DNA from: Juglans regia
Taxonomy: Eukaryota; Streptophyta; Magnoliopsida; Fagales; Juglandaceae
Reading direction: 5' to 3'
Assembly: GCF_001411555.2 (NCBI RefSeq)
Contig: NC_049907.1
Location: forward strand, 39,361,482 to 39,425,481
DNA: 64,000 nucleotides
The stretch's first letter is position 1. The number at the start of each line of letters is the position of its first letter. Made by a program: the position numbers and the translations under genes. The notes under the pieces are model-generated. The model ran no database searches and had not been told where the DNA came from. It worked only from the letters and a program-made list of their open reading frames with translations. Shown here one piece after another: positions 20,827 to 36,041 of the stretch.

Positions 20827-22621
20827 GAAATAATTGAGTCACTACACAAGGAATGAAAATATTTTCAAAATGTTACAGACATCCACAAATCATGATGCAG
20901 TTATAATCAATCTTGGTTGTCAACGTTGGTGGTTCAAATGAGATGTCCGGACGAGTCATTAAAAGGTATTGCAAGGCGCCAACAACACTACTACGGTAAT
21001 TGGAGGGGTCTGAGTAAGAAGCGTCCAAAAACAGAGAAAGCTTTTGGGAGGAGGACATTGGTGAAGACACAGATTTAGCTTCAAGCATGTTTGTACATCG
21101 CAGAAGGTTGTAGACATATTGGCTTTGTGGGAGGAAAAGTCCTTCAGCAACTGTATTTGCTTCAATGCCTAGAAAATAGCCTAGTCCCCCTAAGTCCTTG
21201 ACAGCAAACTCATGGCTAAGATTTGTAATCAACTGTGATATAGCCAACGAACTCGACCCAGTTATTAAAATGTCGTCGACATATACCAAGAGAAACAGTG
21301 AAGTCGAACCTTTTTGCAAATGAAAAGAGAGGCGTCTGAGCTTAAATTTACAAAATCAAGAGAAAGGAGATGCTCTTGCAGCTGATGGTACCAGGCCTTG
21401 GGGCTTGTTTCAGTCCGTAAAGTGCCTTGTGCAGTCAGCATATGTGATTTGGGAAGCTTGGATGCACATAACCAAGAGGTTGATGCATATAGACCTCTTT
21501 AGATAAATCCCCATGAAGAAATGTGTTCTGGATGTCTATTTGATGGACTAGCCATTGGTTGGAGACAACATGACTTAACACGAGCCGAATGGTGGTAGGC
21601 TTAACCACTGGACTGAAGGTGTTATCGAAGTCGATTCCTTGTTGTTGCTGGTATCCTTAAGCAACCAGACATGCATTTCACCATTCAAGAGAGCCGTCGG
21701 ACTTACGTTTTGATTTGAAGATCCACATGGAACCGACAACATTTAAACCTGGTTGGGCAGGAACTAATGACCATGTTTCATTTTTCATCAAGGCAGTGAG
21801 CTCTTCATCCATGGTTGCACGCCATACATTGTGCTTGAATGCTTCTGTGTAGCAAGATGGTGTCTCTAGAACTGTACCTACAGCAGGGAAAGTCTGTGGC
21901 AACGGATACCTAATGGTTTCTTCAGTGAAGTGCTTGGGTTTCACGATGTTGTTCTGAGATCATGTAGTCATTCGATGAGAGCGAAGGTCAGAGGGTGCTA
22001 CAACAGTGGCAGGTTCTTCAGACGATTGGGTGGGTAACGGATTATCGATGGAGATAGGAGACGAGGATGATGTATCTGTAGGAACAATACCTAAAGTATG
22101 AGAGAGTGGCGCAGTACGTGAGGAAGAAGATGACTCTGGGAAGGGAGGATCAAACGGTGTCATTGGATTTAGTGGACTTGAGGTAGGTGACAGGTCGTTT
22201 TGTGAGGGTGACGATATGGAGGAAGTTTGGGGAATGTCGTTTCATAGGAGCAGAAGTTGAGTAAATGGGCTGGACGTGGATTGAGCTGAGCTTGAATTTG
22301 TGTTTGGGCTTGCAAATGGATAGGAGTTTTCATCAAATATTACATGTCGTGAGACAAAGATTTTGCCATTTGAAAGATCGAGGCATATGAAGCCACGATG
22401 TAAGTTGCTAAAGCCAATAAAAATACATTGTTTTGACCTAAAGTCAAGCTTATGACAATTAAAAGGACAATGATATGGAAAACATGCAGACCCAAATATT
22501 TTTAAGGATGAAAAATCAGGAGCATGTTTATGAAGTTTTTCAAAAGGTGAAATGCCAAGAGGAGTAGTGTGTAGCCGATTAATTAGATATGTGGTCATGA
22601 GGAAAACATCATTTCAATAGG

Positions 22622-23203
22622 AAGGGGTGAAAACCGAAGGCATCGATGATGTTTTGGTCCAAAACCAAAACCGCACGAATCCTTTAAAATGATGTAAATC
22701 TCGATCGAAACTAGCCAGTCAAGGGGGAGAAAACCATCGATATCGATCTCGGCATAACTACGGTTGGTTCATCGGCATCTTCGGTTGCGACGGAGGTGAC
22801 CCTACTGCTGCGTGCGAAGCCTCAGGAGGGGTGGGGTGAGAAATGAGGAAAAATAAAGAGAAACGAGGAAGAAAAGGTGTTGGGATTTTAAACCCTAGAG
22901 GCAAAGGGCGTCGTTTGGCTTTTATATTTTTTTTCAAACACTGAGTCTTACAACGACACTATTTCAATTACTTAAGTGAAACAACGTCATTTTATATATG
23001 TATAATTTAAAAAAAAAAAAACATTCTATCAGTTCGATTGGTTCAGTGGTCCAACCCAGGACCGGGATTGAACCGCTGGACATCGATTTTTGCCAAATTC
23101 AACCGTTGGCCAACCGATTCTAAGCAGGTTTCTGTAGGTTCCAAGCTCCAGCGGCTGGTCTGGGTCGGTCCCGATCGGTTCTCCGGTTTCTTGTACAACC
23201 CTA
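22622..23203. mobile_element. hAT-type MITE inside copia integrase
   Basis: 582 bp with hAT-like ends: the left reads AAGGGGTGAAAACCG, and the right reads CAACCCTA, complement TAGGGTTG. It is flanked by TCAATAGG (22614-22621) and CCAATAGG (23204-23211), an 8-bp target duplication with one mismatch. Removing it rejoins the copia frame ..PHAYW-NDVF... It carries no transposase. The interior resembles the element at 57581-57984. Confidence 0.85.
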
Positions 23204-24756
23204 CCAATAGGCGTGGGGAACACTGCTATGAGACAAGTGGGAAAGTCTCATTTCAACAATGTGACAGTGTTTCTGTTCAATGGACCCATTTTGTTGGGAT
23301 GTATGTGGACAAGTAATCCGGTGTTGGATACCAATGTTAGCAAAGTATGTGTGAAGAGATCGATACTCTCCACCCCAATCAGTTTGCACATATTTTATTT
23401 TCCAATTAAATTGGTGTTCAACAAGATTTTGAATTGAATAAAATATCTTCATGACATCCGATTTGTTGGGGATTGGAAATAGCCAAGTAAACTTACTAAA
23501 ATTATCCACAAATGACACAATATTTATTTCTATTTGTTGACATAATAAGAGATGGACCCCAAACATTAGAAAAAATTAATTCAAGAGAAGAATTGGAAAT
23601 TGACTGAGAATTTGAAAAAGGAAGGCGATGGTTCTTTCCTTACTGACATGCAGAGCAGACACCTGAGATTTTATTAGATGAAACAGGTAAAGAAAACTTG
23701 GAAATTAGATTGGCGGACAGTCTGATAAGACGGGTGTCCCATCTGGCAATGCCACACATTGAAAGGAGCACATTGAGACAGGTAGGACTGAGGAGAGCAT
23801 GTGAGAGATAGATGAAAGAAATGTGTAGAGACCGTCCTTAGGTTTGCCACGCAGCAGTACTTTCCCCATTGCCTCGTCCTTCACCAAAAAGGAAAATAAG
23901 TGAAACTCAAGATGCACATTATTATCACTTGTAAATTAACACACAGAAATTATTATTTTTTAATTTGTGGTACATGCAGCAACTGATTTAAATAAAAAGA
24001 ATGAGTCGATGTTAAGAGAGTAGCAGAACCAATATTTTTGATAGGCAAACCTGCCCTGTCACCGACATGAATTTGATCGTTGTCAGTATGAGGTTTAGAT
24101 TGCAGTGTCAAGTTGCGAAAATCATTGTCGGGGTGATTTGTGGAACCGATTTCAGGGTAGTTAGCATCTGGTGGTGAAGAGGGTGATGTCAAATAAGCTG
24201 CCATATTAGGAAGGGTGCCTTGAACGGTGATAGCATTGTATGGTCGTGTGGCCATTTTTGCCACAGACTTGGCATAGAGGTCTCAAGTTAGAGGAGGAGT
24301 GTCGAGACTGACCACCTCTTCTCTCGTGATTGCCACAACCTCGTCCTCTGTAGTTGGAGTTGGAACCATAAGAAAACTGATTATGTGAGGAACACTGCCG
24401 CTGTGGATTTTTTCCACCACGAGACCGAGAGTCATTGCGAGTAGCCACGTTCACAGAGCCAACCGAGGTGTCGAGAGCAGTTTGTTGCTACTCAAGCCTT
24501 AACTCAAAGGCAAGAAGATGATTGAACATATCTTCAAAGGACATTTTGTCAATTTGAGTGGAAATGAACGTGACGATCGCATCATAAGAAGATTCAAGAC
24601 TGCCAAGGATGTATGCTGTGAATTCATGGTTTTGAAGAGGTTGTCCAATTGCAGCCAAGTTGTCCAAGAAGGACTTCATTTTTTGGAAATAATCGAAAAT
24701 TGACAAGTTTCCTTTCTTGGTGGAAGCCAAAAATTGTCAAGTTTGTATAGCTCAAG

Positions 24757-24968
24757 CAGAGGAATGAGAGGTGAACATTCTCTCAAGGGCAACCCAGACT
24801 TCTCTTAAAGTAGAGAGCCTGACCATTTGTGCCAGGATGTTTTTGGACAAGGAAGACACCAGCGAAGGAGTGAGAGGCGAGCATTTTCTCAAGGGCAACC
24901 GAGACTTCTCTTGAAGTAGAGAGCCCGATTCATTTGTGCCAGGATGTTTTTGGACAAGGAAAACACCA
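24757..24968. repeat. 106-bp tandem duplication in copia gag
   Basis: Two units with a period of 106 bp share the stretch around CTCAAGGGCAACC and GCCAGGATGTTTTTGGACAA. They differ at about ten sites. The extra unit breaks the gag frame between the fragments at 24730 and 24889. Confidence 0.8.
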
Positions 24969-25278
24969 ATGCGGAGAGGACAAACTGATCTTGATCATAC
25001 CTGGAAATATATTTTGGATTGGGAATTTCGGAGGGTGCAAATTGAGAGGTGGCTGCTTCAGGGTTAGGAATAGTTAGATAAGGACTAGATATAATTCCAT
25101 CAACAAAGCCAAATAGACGTTGACCACGCAAGTAGGGGACGATTTGTGTTTTCCAGAGGAGATAATTATCCTTTGTAAGCTTGACAGTCACGAGGCTATG
25201 GATGTTTACGGGGAGACGAAGTTGGAAGAAGGTGAAGTCATAGTGTCGAATCGAAAAAAAAAACAGAGGTTAAGTTTA

Positions 25279-25292
25279 AGCTCTTGATACCA
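25279..25292 (-). other. Copia primer-binding site
   Basis: On the minus strand TGGTATCAAGAGCT follows the 5' LTR. It is an initiator tRNA-Met type site and it fixes the orientation of the copia relic. Confidence 0.8.
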
Positions 25293-25730
25293 TCTAAGAA
25301 CACGACAATGTTGAAAAACTCTCATGTGTTTTACAATGAGAGATATCTGTTTATATATTAGTCAATGTACCAAGTATACAATGCTCGAATCTATTTACGG
25401 TCTGTCTGAGGTCATAACGTCTATGGCATAATAGATTTACAAGAAAGTTATAAAGAAGTAAATAATTGAGGCACTACACAAAGAATGAAAATATTTTCAA
25501 AATGTTACAGACATCTGCAAATCATGATGCAGTTATAATCAATCTTGGTTGTCAACGTTGGTGGTGATTATTTCCTTAATAATTCTATACCTATGAAAAT
25601 GGATAAAGTTTTTCCACTAAAATGAATTGGATGAATTTTTTCAAACTCAATTGTTTAAATAGTACTCCATATATAATATATATATATATATATATATTAC
25701 TGTAAAACATATACTTCATTCATCTCAATA

Positions 25731-26243
25731 TTAAGCTATACCCATTTTGTCAAACAACAACCCCCTGCACACTTCCTCAGGGCATTCCTCTACCCAAACT
25801 AATTCCTCTCTAATGAGCAAAGACAAACTTGCCAACTTATGGGCAACCTTATTACCTTCCATATGAACATGTATAATATGCCACCCCTCCATACAAACAA
25901 AGTAAGCTTTAATATCATCAATCAGATGTGCATACCAGGAGCACAACTCATCTCTACTGTTAACAACCTTCACCACTACTTGTGCATCCCCCTCAAATAT
26001 AACATCAGTCAAGTTCAGCTCAACACACAATTCCACTGCCTTCCACAAAGCTAAGATCTCAACCACCATTGGTTTAAAAACATCATCTTTATTCATACAT
26101 AGAGAAATCAGTGCTTCCCCCCTTGTGTCTTGAATGATGATGCCTACACCCGTTCTACCTCTCTTCAAATCTAAAGCAGCATCCCAATTCAGCTTTAATT
26201 TGTTATCCACTGGTGCCTTCCACCTAATTTGATCTCTCACCAC
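25731..26243 (-). pseudogene. LINE RNase H domain (RVT_3 type)
   Basis: A 170-codon open stretch. LNWDAALD supplies the first acidic residue, VEILALWKAVEL the Glu, and FEGDAQVVV the next Asp. The HVHMEGNKVAHKLA region near the end matches the plant RNase H-like fold. It is open to its stop at 25731-25733 but cut off from the rest of the element by upstream breaks, so I class it as part of a dead LINE, not as a host gene. Confidence 0.8.
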
Positions 26244-26270
26244 CCTTTGGGGATGAACTTCTGATTTGGG

Positions 26271-26292
26271 CCCCCCCCCCCCCCCCCCCCCC
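26271..26292. repeat. Poly-C run of 22
   Basis: An uninterrupted C22 in the LINE relic. The length is likely to be unreliable in the assembly. Confidence 0.9.
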
Positions 26293-26497
26293 TGTGCCTT
26301 TTGAAACTCCTCAAGACTTTTCTTTGCCCCTGTATCAAAAGACTTGGACTTGTAAAAGTTTGTTCAAAAACAAATTTATTCTTGTGCATCCATATACCTC
26401 TCATAGTAATAGCCACCCATTCTAACTCTTCTTCTAATAATCTCTTACAAAGAGAGTGTCATAGCACCATGAAATCCTTATCTGAGCAATACCATTT

Positions 26498-27840
26498 CTA
26501 AATGGGAGCAGGAAATTCCAACCACACATCAGAAGCAGCATTGCACCCCCACATCACATGTTCTACAGTCTCTACTTCCCTTACACAGACAGGACAAAGC
26601 TGGGAATCACAAATATTCCTTGTAAATAGGTTTTTCTTTGTTGGAAGGCATTCATTCAAGATCTTCCACAAAACATTCTTCACAATACCAGGGACATTCA
26701 ACCTCCACAACCTCCTTTAGGGCTATAATCAAGCCGAGCCGAGTTGGTCTCTGGGTTGCCGAGTTCGGCTCGACTCAAAATGCTTGAGCTCAAGCTCGAG
26801 AATTTTTTTTATTCTTTGTTTGAGCTCGGCTCGATAAGCTAAACTCTCAACTCGAGCTTAAGTTCATCCCACAAACGAGTTCGAGTCGAGCTGAGCTCAA
26901 ACTCGAATTGTTTATTTTTTTAATAAGATTTAATAATTAATAAATTAAATAAATAAAAAATAAAAAAAATCTAATATTGAATTTATACAACTAACAAGTA
27001 GAACCTTTATTGAAATATAAAATTTTTAAAAAATTATAAATAATTAATATCTGACTAATTGATATTTATCTAAAATAACAATATATTATATGCCTATATA
27101 TATTATTAATACATACACTTAATATGATAGCATATTTCTATTTTATATATGGTTCCCACATACTAGTATATGAAATTATTAAATTTTATCAACTAATTAT
27201 TATACAAATTATAAAATATACCTATGAAGTATATTCACTATATAGACATAAGTAATTAGATTACATATTATATATTTAATTATAAAAGTCCTAACTGAGT
27301 CGAGTCGAGATTTGTCAGATATGTGTCATTTACAAATCGAGCGAGTATCTGCTTTCACGAACAAGCTTCTTTTTCTTCACGAGTCGAGTTCGATTCGAGC
27401 TTAACCGAGCAGGCTATCGAACAGATCGGTTCATTTACAACCCTACTCCTCCTCACATCTTTCAAACTGTCAATATCAGAAAACTCCCCTCTCTCCTTTT
27501 AATTCCTTTCCATCTCTAGGTAATATGCATTTCTTACTGAGAAGATCCCTTTTAGTGAAACCATATCCTCCTATCAGGAAGACTAGTTAAGCTGACAGGG
27601 ATACCACACACTAGCTCAGCTTCCTCTTCACAAAGAATGGCTTTGACCAGGCCCCCATTCCAACCTCGGCCCTCTTCAACAAATAATTCATTCACTCGAG
27701 AGTCTTTGTTAAGTATTTTAACAAGGGATTGAATATAAAAAGAAATAGGTTTTGGGACCCATCTATCCCTCCAAATCCTCACATTTTGACCATTTCCCAC
27801 CCTCCACACCAGCCCCTCCTTCAATAAATTTAATGTCCCC
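26498..27840 (-). pseudogene. LINE zf-RVT region, split by an insertion
   Basis: WRVGNGQNVRIWRDRWVP (27805-27750) is a hallmark of plant LINE C-termini. The zinc-binding part LCPVCVREVETVEHVMWGC follows at 26595-26540. The two parts are separated by the hAT-like insertion at 26718-27445. On each side the codons AGG AGG remain, showing the split point in the frame ..KDVRR-LWRLNVPG... Confidence 0.85.
26718..27445. mobile_element. hAT-like nonautonomous element rich in GAGCTCG motifs
   Basis: 728 bp. The left end is TAGGGCTATAATC and the right end ends TTTACAACCCTA, whose complement TAGGGTTGTAAA matches the left end loosely. The edges are full of GAGCTCG/CGAGCCGAG motifs and the middle is AT-rich. 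The flanks AACCTCCT and CTCCTCCT share six of eight bases, a worn 8-bp target duplication. It lies inside the LINE, so it is younger than the LINE. Confidence 0.65.
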
Positions 27841-28220
27841 CCTTAGACTTCTCCAAATTAAAGAGGGTCTATTTTAACCTTGCCTCTAGAAAATCAGAAT
27901 TTTTACAGTATTTCTCAATAAGAACCCTAGCAACCAGTGATGATGGATTTGAGAAAACTCTCCAGCACTGCTTAGCTAACATAGCCTAGTTAAAACACTC
28001 CAATTTTCTGAATCCCAAGCCAACTCTATCCTTAGCCAACCCTATATTGTCCCAACTCCTCCAATGAGTTTTTTTTTTTTTTTCTTTTTTTTATCATTCT
28101 GCATGTGGCCCCACTAGAAGCAAGCCGTCATCCTAGCCAACTCCTTAAATAGTCTCACAGGTAACTTATGCTTTCAGAAGGACCTCTTTCCCAGGAAAAG
28201 ATAATAAATGGTTTTTCCAG

Positions 28221-29631
28221 TCATTCAACTTTAGCTACTTTATCTTTAATGCCTCTAAAAGCTTTGTATTTGGATATTCCCACCATAGTTGGCAACCCCA
28301 AGTACTTCTCATAACTACTGCTACTGCAAACTCCCACTTCCTTCAACAACTGCTGTTTCACCTCCGTTTTCACATTTGAGCTAAAGAACATCGCATTTTT
28401 ATTTCTATTAATACATTGGCCTGAGGTAACTTCATAAATTCCCAACAAATAATTGAGCCTTCTCCACTCATCCAAGCTAGCCTTCCCAAAGATAACACAT
28501 TCACCATCAAAGAGGATGAGAAATCTTCATCCCCCCACTAGCCATTTTTACCCCTTTAATCTCACCTACACTTTCAGCTTGCTCCAATAATGAGCTAAAG
28601 CCTTCTACACACAACAAAAACAAGTAAGGGAATAATGGATCCCTTGCCTAAGTCTTCTAGAAGGAAGTAATCTCTCTCCAGGTTCACCATTCACCAAAAT
28701 GGCATAAGAAATAAACTTAACACACCCCATAATGAAATCAACCCACCTCCTCTCAAAACCCATTTTCATTATCATGGCCTAAAACCCACTCCACCCTATC
28801 ATAATCCTTGGACATATCAAGTTTGACAGCCATATGACCAACTTTTCTCTGCCCCTAGCCTTCATCGAGTGTAAAACCTCTTATGCCACCATAATATTGT
28901 CAGTTATGATCCTCTCAGGAATAAAGGCACTCAGACTCCCAGATATCATCTCATCCAACACTAATTTAAGCCTATTAGCCAAAGTCTTAGCAATGATCTT
29001 ATACAAGACATTGCAAAGATTAATAGGCCTAAAATCAGTTACTGCTCTGGGGTCTTTTATCTTAGGGATAAGGGCTAGAAATGTGTTATTCAGGGTCTCC
29101 CCCATACTGCTCCCCTCAGCACTTTTAACAATGCTGCACTCACCTCCTCACCCACTATATTTCAATGATTATGATAGAAACATGCCCTAAATCCATCAGG
29201 ACTTGGGGCCTTCAATGACCCAATCTAATTCAAGGTAGTCTCAACTTCCTCCCTAGTAAACTCTTTTAAAAGCTTACCATTCATCTCACTAGTAACTCTG
29301 GGCTGCACAACTTGTAAACAAGCCTCCAACTCTGCACTAGATGGGTTTGTAGAGTTAAAAACCTGCTTATAGTGCTTCTGAAAGGCCTCCACAATGTCAA
29401 CAGGATCCACCCATTCCATCTGTTCATAATCCACCACAGACTTAATGCAGTTTTCTTCTTCCTTTGTGAGGCACAAGCATGAAAGAATTTAGTGTTCATG
29501 TCCCCCAGTTTATACCAATTGCACTTTGCCCTTTGCCTCCACTTCAAATCCTCTATCTCCAACAAAGTCCCCACCTCCTTCTGTAAATGTTTGATCCTCT
29601 CAGAGTTGTGAGGACCCTCATCAGTCTGCAA
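28221..29631 (-). pseudogene. LINE reverse transcriptase remnant
   Basis: Typical non-LTR RT pieces: FLALIPKIKDP..DFRPINLCNVLYKIIAK..NRL at 29105-28881, and SYEKYLGLPTMVG at about 28310. The catalytic YADD block between them is not readable and the frame has stops throughout. The order and spacing fit an L1-clade RT. Confidence 0.87.
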
Positions 29632-29763
29632 CTTCTTAATCTCACTTACATCTCATTGATCTCCTTGAACCTATTCCTCTTCCAGTATCTAGCCCAATCC
29701 AAGAGAGAACCACTGCATCCTTTTAATAATTTATGTACTTTCCACAAAGGATTTGTCAGAACT

Positions 29764-30566
29764 TCACCCTTCCCCCCATTCATTAGCAATCAGACTCTCA
29801 CACCCCTCCTCCTTCACCCAACTCGCCTCAAACTTAAACAAGAATTTTTTCCTCCTGCTTAGATGCAGATAAGCTTCCCAACACATCTGCAAGGGCCTGT
29901 GATCAGAACATCTACCAGTTAAGACATCAACCTCAACCCCTTTGAAACATGAGAACCACGTAGGATTGGCTACGAACCTATCCAACATTTCCTTAGTAAA
30001 GGTATCACCAGAATGCTTATTGCTCCAAGTAAACCACTCCCCCTACACCCCACATCATTGAGAAAATTCTCCATCAACACTTTTCTAAACAGCTTCATCT
30101 ACTTCTCATCCCTTTGCTTACCCCCTCTCTTCTTATCTTGAAAAATAATTTCATTAAAGTACCCAAACACACACAAGGGACGTGCACACAAGGTTACAAA
30201 TCATTAAGCAACTTTCAAGATTCTTGCCTCTTAGCAGTTTCATGATGACCATAAAACCCAATGAGAAAGCACCTGTTACTCATCCCCTCCCCTGAAACCA
30301 GGCACTGATGTGTCTTTGAGAAAAATTAAAAATCTCAACCAATCTTCCTGCTTCCATAACAAAGCCAACCCCACTTTCCTTCCCACAGCATCAACAACAA
30401 AGCACACTTCAAAACATAATTTCCTTCTAACAACCTCCATTTCACTTGATCTAAGATTGGTTTCGATAAGAAAAACCAAGTTGGGCTTCAATTCCTCCAC
30501 CATTAGATGAAGATCTCGAACTATCCGAGGGTTCCCAAGCCCTTTCTTTGTTGTTAGTTGACATTT
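29764..30566 (-). pseudogene. LINE endonuclease domain remnant
   Basis: The N-terminal endonuclease/exonuclease/phosphatase domain. GLGNPRIVRDLHL is followed by LKPNLVFLIET at 30503-30440, and a later fragment has the conserved SDHRPL (about 29900), the catalytic SDH motif of this fold. Between them the frame is broken. In a working element this enzyme nicks the target DNA. Confidence 0.85.
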
Positions 30567-30925
30567 TCTTAAATCTATTTGGTCTATAAATGCAATCTTC
30601 TAAATTGTTGAAATTAGAAAACCTCAATACCCAAATTGATGATATGTTTTAATGATTGTTTATCATATAATAACTTCAAAGATATGTTTAATTTAGCTCG
30701 ATTACAGACAAGAGATGAATTTCTATGTAAAAAATCAATTTGGTATGAAATTATGTAAATTTGAAGACTTAGAGCATGAGATAGACGGGCATATAGAGTG
30801 AGCTATAAATTTGATATTGTAACATTTGTTGCCCAATAAATTGTTTTCTTCTTCTATATACAATAATAAATATTATAGACCTATTTGATCCACCAATTTC
30901 TCAGCATAAGTCTTACATCTTGCAT
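30567..30925. other. Spacer with nothing recognised
   Basis: AT-rich sequence between the LINE 5' end and the LTR fragment. No frame or repeat of note. Confidence 0.5.
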
Positions 30926-31590
30926 AAAAATGCCTTTGTGTAAAGGGGTTTTTCCTCATGTAGGCCCAAGTAACAAGCTCATGAGGGATCTCGGGAAAAT
31001 GGTGGGGAGAGTCCAATCCAGCCCAACGACCCTCCTCTAAAAAAAGTCACTGGGCCTCTGCGGAGTACTCAACCCATAAGCAAAACCAATCCGTGAAGCA
31101 ACCCTCACGCCAGAAAGACGAACGATAGGGACAAATGAGACTCGTTGCCCTGACACACCCCAGTGACACCTAACCCTCGATCTCCTGACAGAAAGTATGG
31201 AGAGACTCGACAATGATCACTCGCAGGCTAAAGTCTAATCAGGGAGTCACGTCGCATTAAAGGATATTAACCAAACAACAGTCGAAGTAACATGAGCCAC
31301 CTAAGGCAAGGTACAGGATGTCCCCATCCAAAAATCTCGTATAAAAACCGACCCACAGGTACAAAAAACTCTCTAAGCTCTTGCACTCTCGCACAAACTA
31401 CTAAGTAGATATAATGAGTTAAGCATCGGAGACTCTCCGGCCTCCCCCCCTCGACTCCTCCTCCTCATTTCCCTGTTTTCTTGAGTGTGTAGGTATAAAA
31501 GTCCAAGCCCAAGTTGCTGGAACCCTGCCCAAAAGCGTACGGAACACAACGTTAACACCATGAATCCTAATCTTATTCTTTTCAAGACAT
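30926..31590 (+). repeat. Probable Tat-type gypsy LTR
   Basis: GC-richer block with a TATA box TATAAAAAC at about 31341, then AAGCATCGGAGACTCTCC at about 31423, the motif seen in R/U5 of Tat/Retand LTRs. It ends near GGAACACAACGTTAACA. It looks like a solo or truncated LTR because no gag or pol follows. The family name rests on motif recall. Confidence 0.45.
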
Positions 31591-31711
31591 TCATGATTTC
31601 TTTGTTTAGTTGTTTCTTTTACTATTTATCTTGAAATTCTCATATATACTAATTCATATGGTACATCTAAAATCACTCAAAATATACCTAAAATGAAAAA
31701 AAGAAAATTAA

Positions 31712-31908
31712 GCACGGTTTGGATAGTAAAAATATTTCATCTCATCTTATTTCATCATTATAACTTTCTTAAATTTTTATACAAAATATAATAAACAATT
31801 CAACTTTTTCAAATTTTAAAATAATAATAATATTAAAAAATAATATTTTATTTTATTTTTAATTTTTATCTAAAATTATTTTATCTTATTTTACTATCCA
31901 AATCTCAC
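31712..31908. mobile_element. Tourist-like MITE, copy 1
   Basis: About 195 bp with ends GGTTTGGATAGTAAAA and TTTTACTATCCAAATC, which are inverted repeats. The AT-rich core carries the ATAATAATAATATT stretch shared by the other copies. The flanks are TTA and TTG, close to the 3-bp TTA duplication of PIF/Harbinger elements. Confidence 0.75.
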
Positions 31909-32448
31909 CTTGTACTTTTCTTTACAGCTATTGTTGCAGGAATCAATATCTCCGTCACAACCATAATGGTATAGGCTGTCTTGAAGAGAAAAAGAATAAA
32001 TAATAACAATAAATAAAGAAAGGCAATAGCAGGACCTAAATAGTAAATGCCATTATGTTTTATTGATTTTTATAGAGGTCATTGACCCTCCCACCCAATT
32101 AAGAGCTGAATTAGTTCCCAACTGAATTGTTAAAGACTTTTAACCTTTGACTTCTTGTTACAGCCACGTCACCTCACATTGAAAATTAAATTTGATTTAT
32201 TTGACACCCGTGGACAAACACGTTGTCATGCGCATCTTAGCGGAATATTCCTCCTACGCGTCAGACTCCCACCCCACCAACACAAAGTTAACAACTTACT
32301 TTTATCAAAAAAAAAAAAAGTTAACAACTTACTTAAAAAGAGGAAAGAGCGAATTGACGACTTCGTCCTCTTTGCTATTTTTCTTTCATGACTAAAACGC
32401 CGACGTTTATGCATTTGCGGCTATCAGCATTCCCCTCATTTCCACGCC

Positions 32449-32458
32449 AATATATATC
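32449..32458 (+). promoter_or_regulatory. Possible TATA box of the malate dehydrogenase gene
   Basis: AATATATATC lies about 120 bp before the ATG, with a pyrimidine-rich leader between. Position and sequence fit, but AT-rich DNA makes chance matches common. Confidence 0.35.
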
Positions 32459-32571
32459 CGAAGGTTCCCCCTTTGTGTCCCTCGCTCCTGCCAGTACTAG
32501 ACTGATTCACTCTCCGATTCCGCCTTCGTCGAAAAACCCATTCGTTTCTCAGTCCCCTCGATCTCGATCTA

Positions 32572-36041
<3,470 letters not shown>

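Larger units (their letters stand above)
20936..25191 (-). pseudogene. Copia gag-pol remnants
   Basis: From N to C on the minus strand: gag N-terminus at 25191-24889 (KDNYLLWK..), more gag at 24730-24488, CCHC knuckle at about 24260 (CQVCGKNGHTTIQC), pre-integrase at 24264-23705, integrase core at 23566-23204 (DNFSKFTWLF, HTSQQNGSIEQKH) continuing after the MITE at 22621-22242, and reverse transcriptase at 21944-21678 and 21319-20936 with intact YVDD. RNase H is absent, which fits the internal deletion. No single frame could make a polyprotein. Confidence 0.88.
20828..25566 (-). mobile_element. Degenerate Ty1/copia retrotransposon
   Basis: On the minus strand the order is 5' LTR (about 25294-25566), initiator-Met primer site (25279-25292), gag, zinc knuckle, GAG-pre-integrase, integrase and reverse transcriptase, which is the copia order (integrase before RT). 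The 3' end is lost: the coding sequence stops after MTRPDIS and jumps straight into 108 bp of LTR (20828-20935). That stretch matches 25467-25565 nearly base for base. Many stops and shifts break the frame, and a 582-bp hAT MITE splits integrase (22622-23203). Confidence 0.9.
25690..30566 (-). mobile_element. Degenerate L1-type LINE
   Basis: On the minus strand from 30566: apurinic-type endonuclease beginning GLGNPRIVRDLHLM, reverse transcriptase, a zf-RVT type C-terminal region, and an RNase H domain at the 3' end. This is the layout of plant L1-type LINEs. The body is broken by many stops and shifts. A 728-bp hAT-like insertion (26718-27445) splits the zf-RVT region, and a C22 run (26271-26292) lies before RNase H. 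The low-coordinate end borders a (TA)n tract at 25678-25696 and no clear poly(A) tail is left. Confidence 0.9.

Noticed and set aside
25731..26243. Stand-alone host RNase H gene
   Set aside because: The domain is in the right place and order for the 3' end of the LINE whose other parts lie directly upstream.
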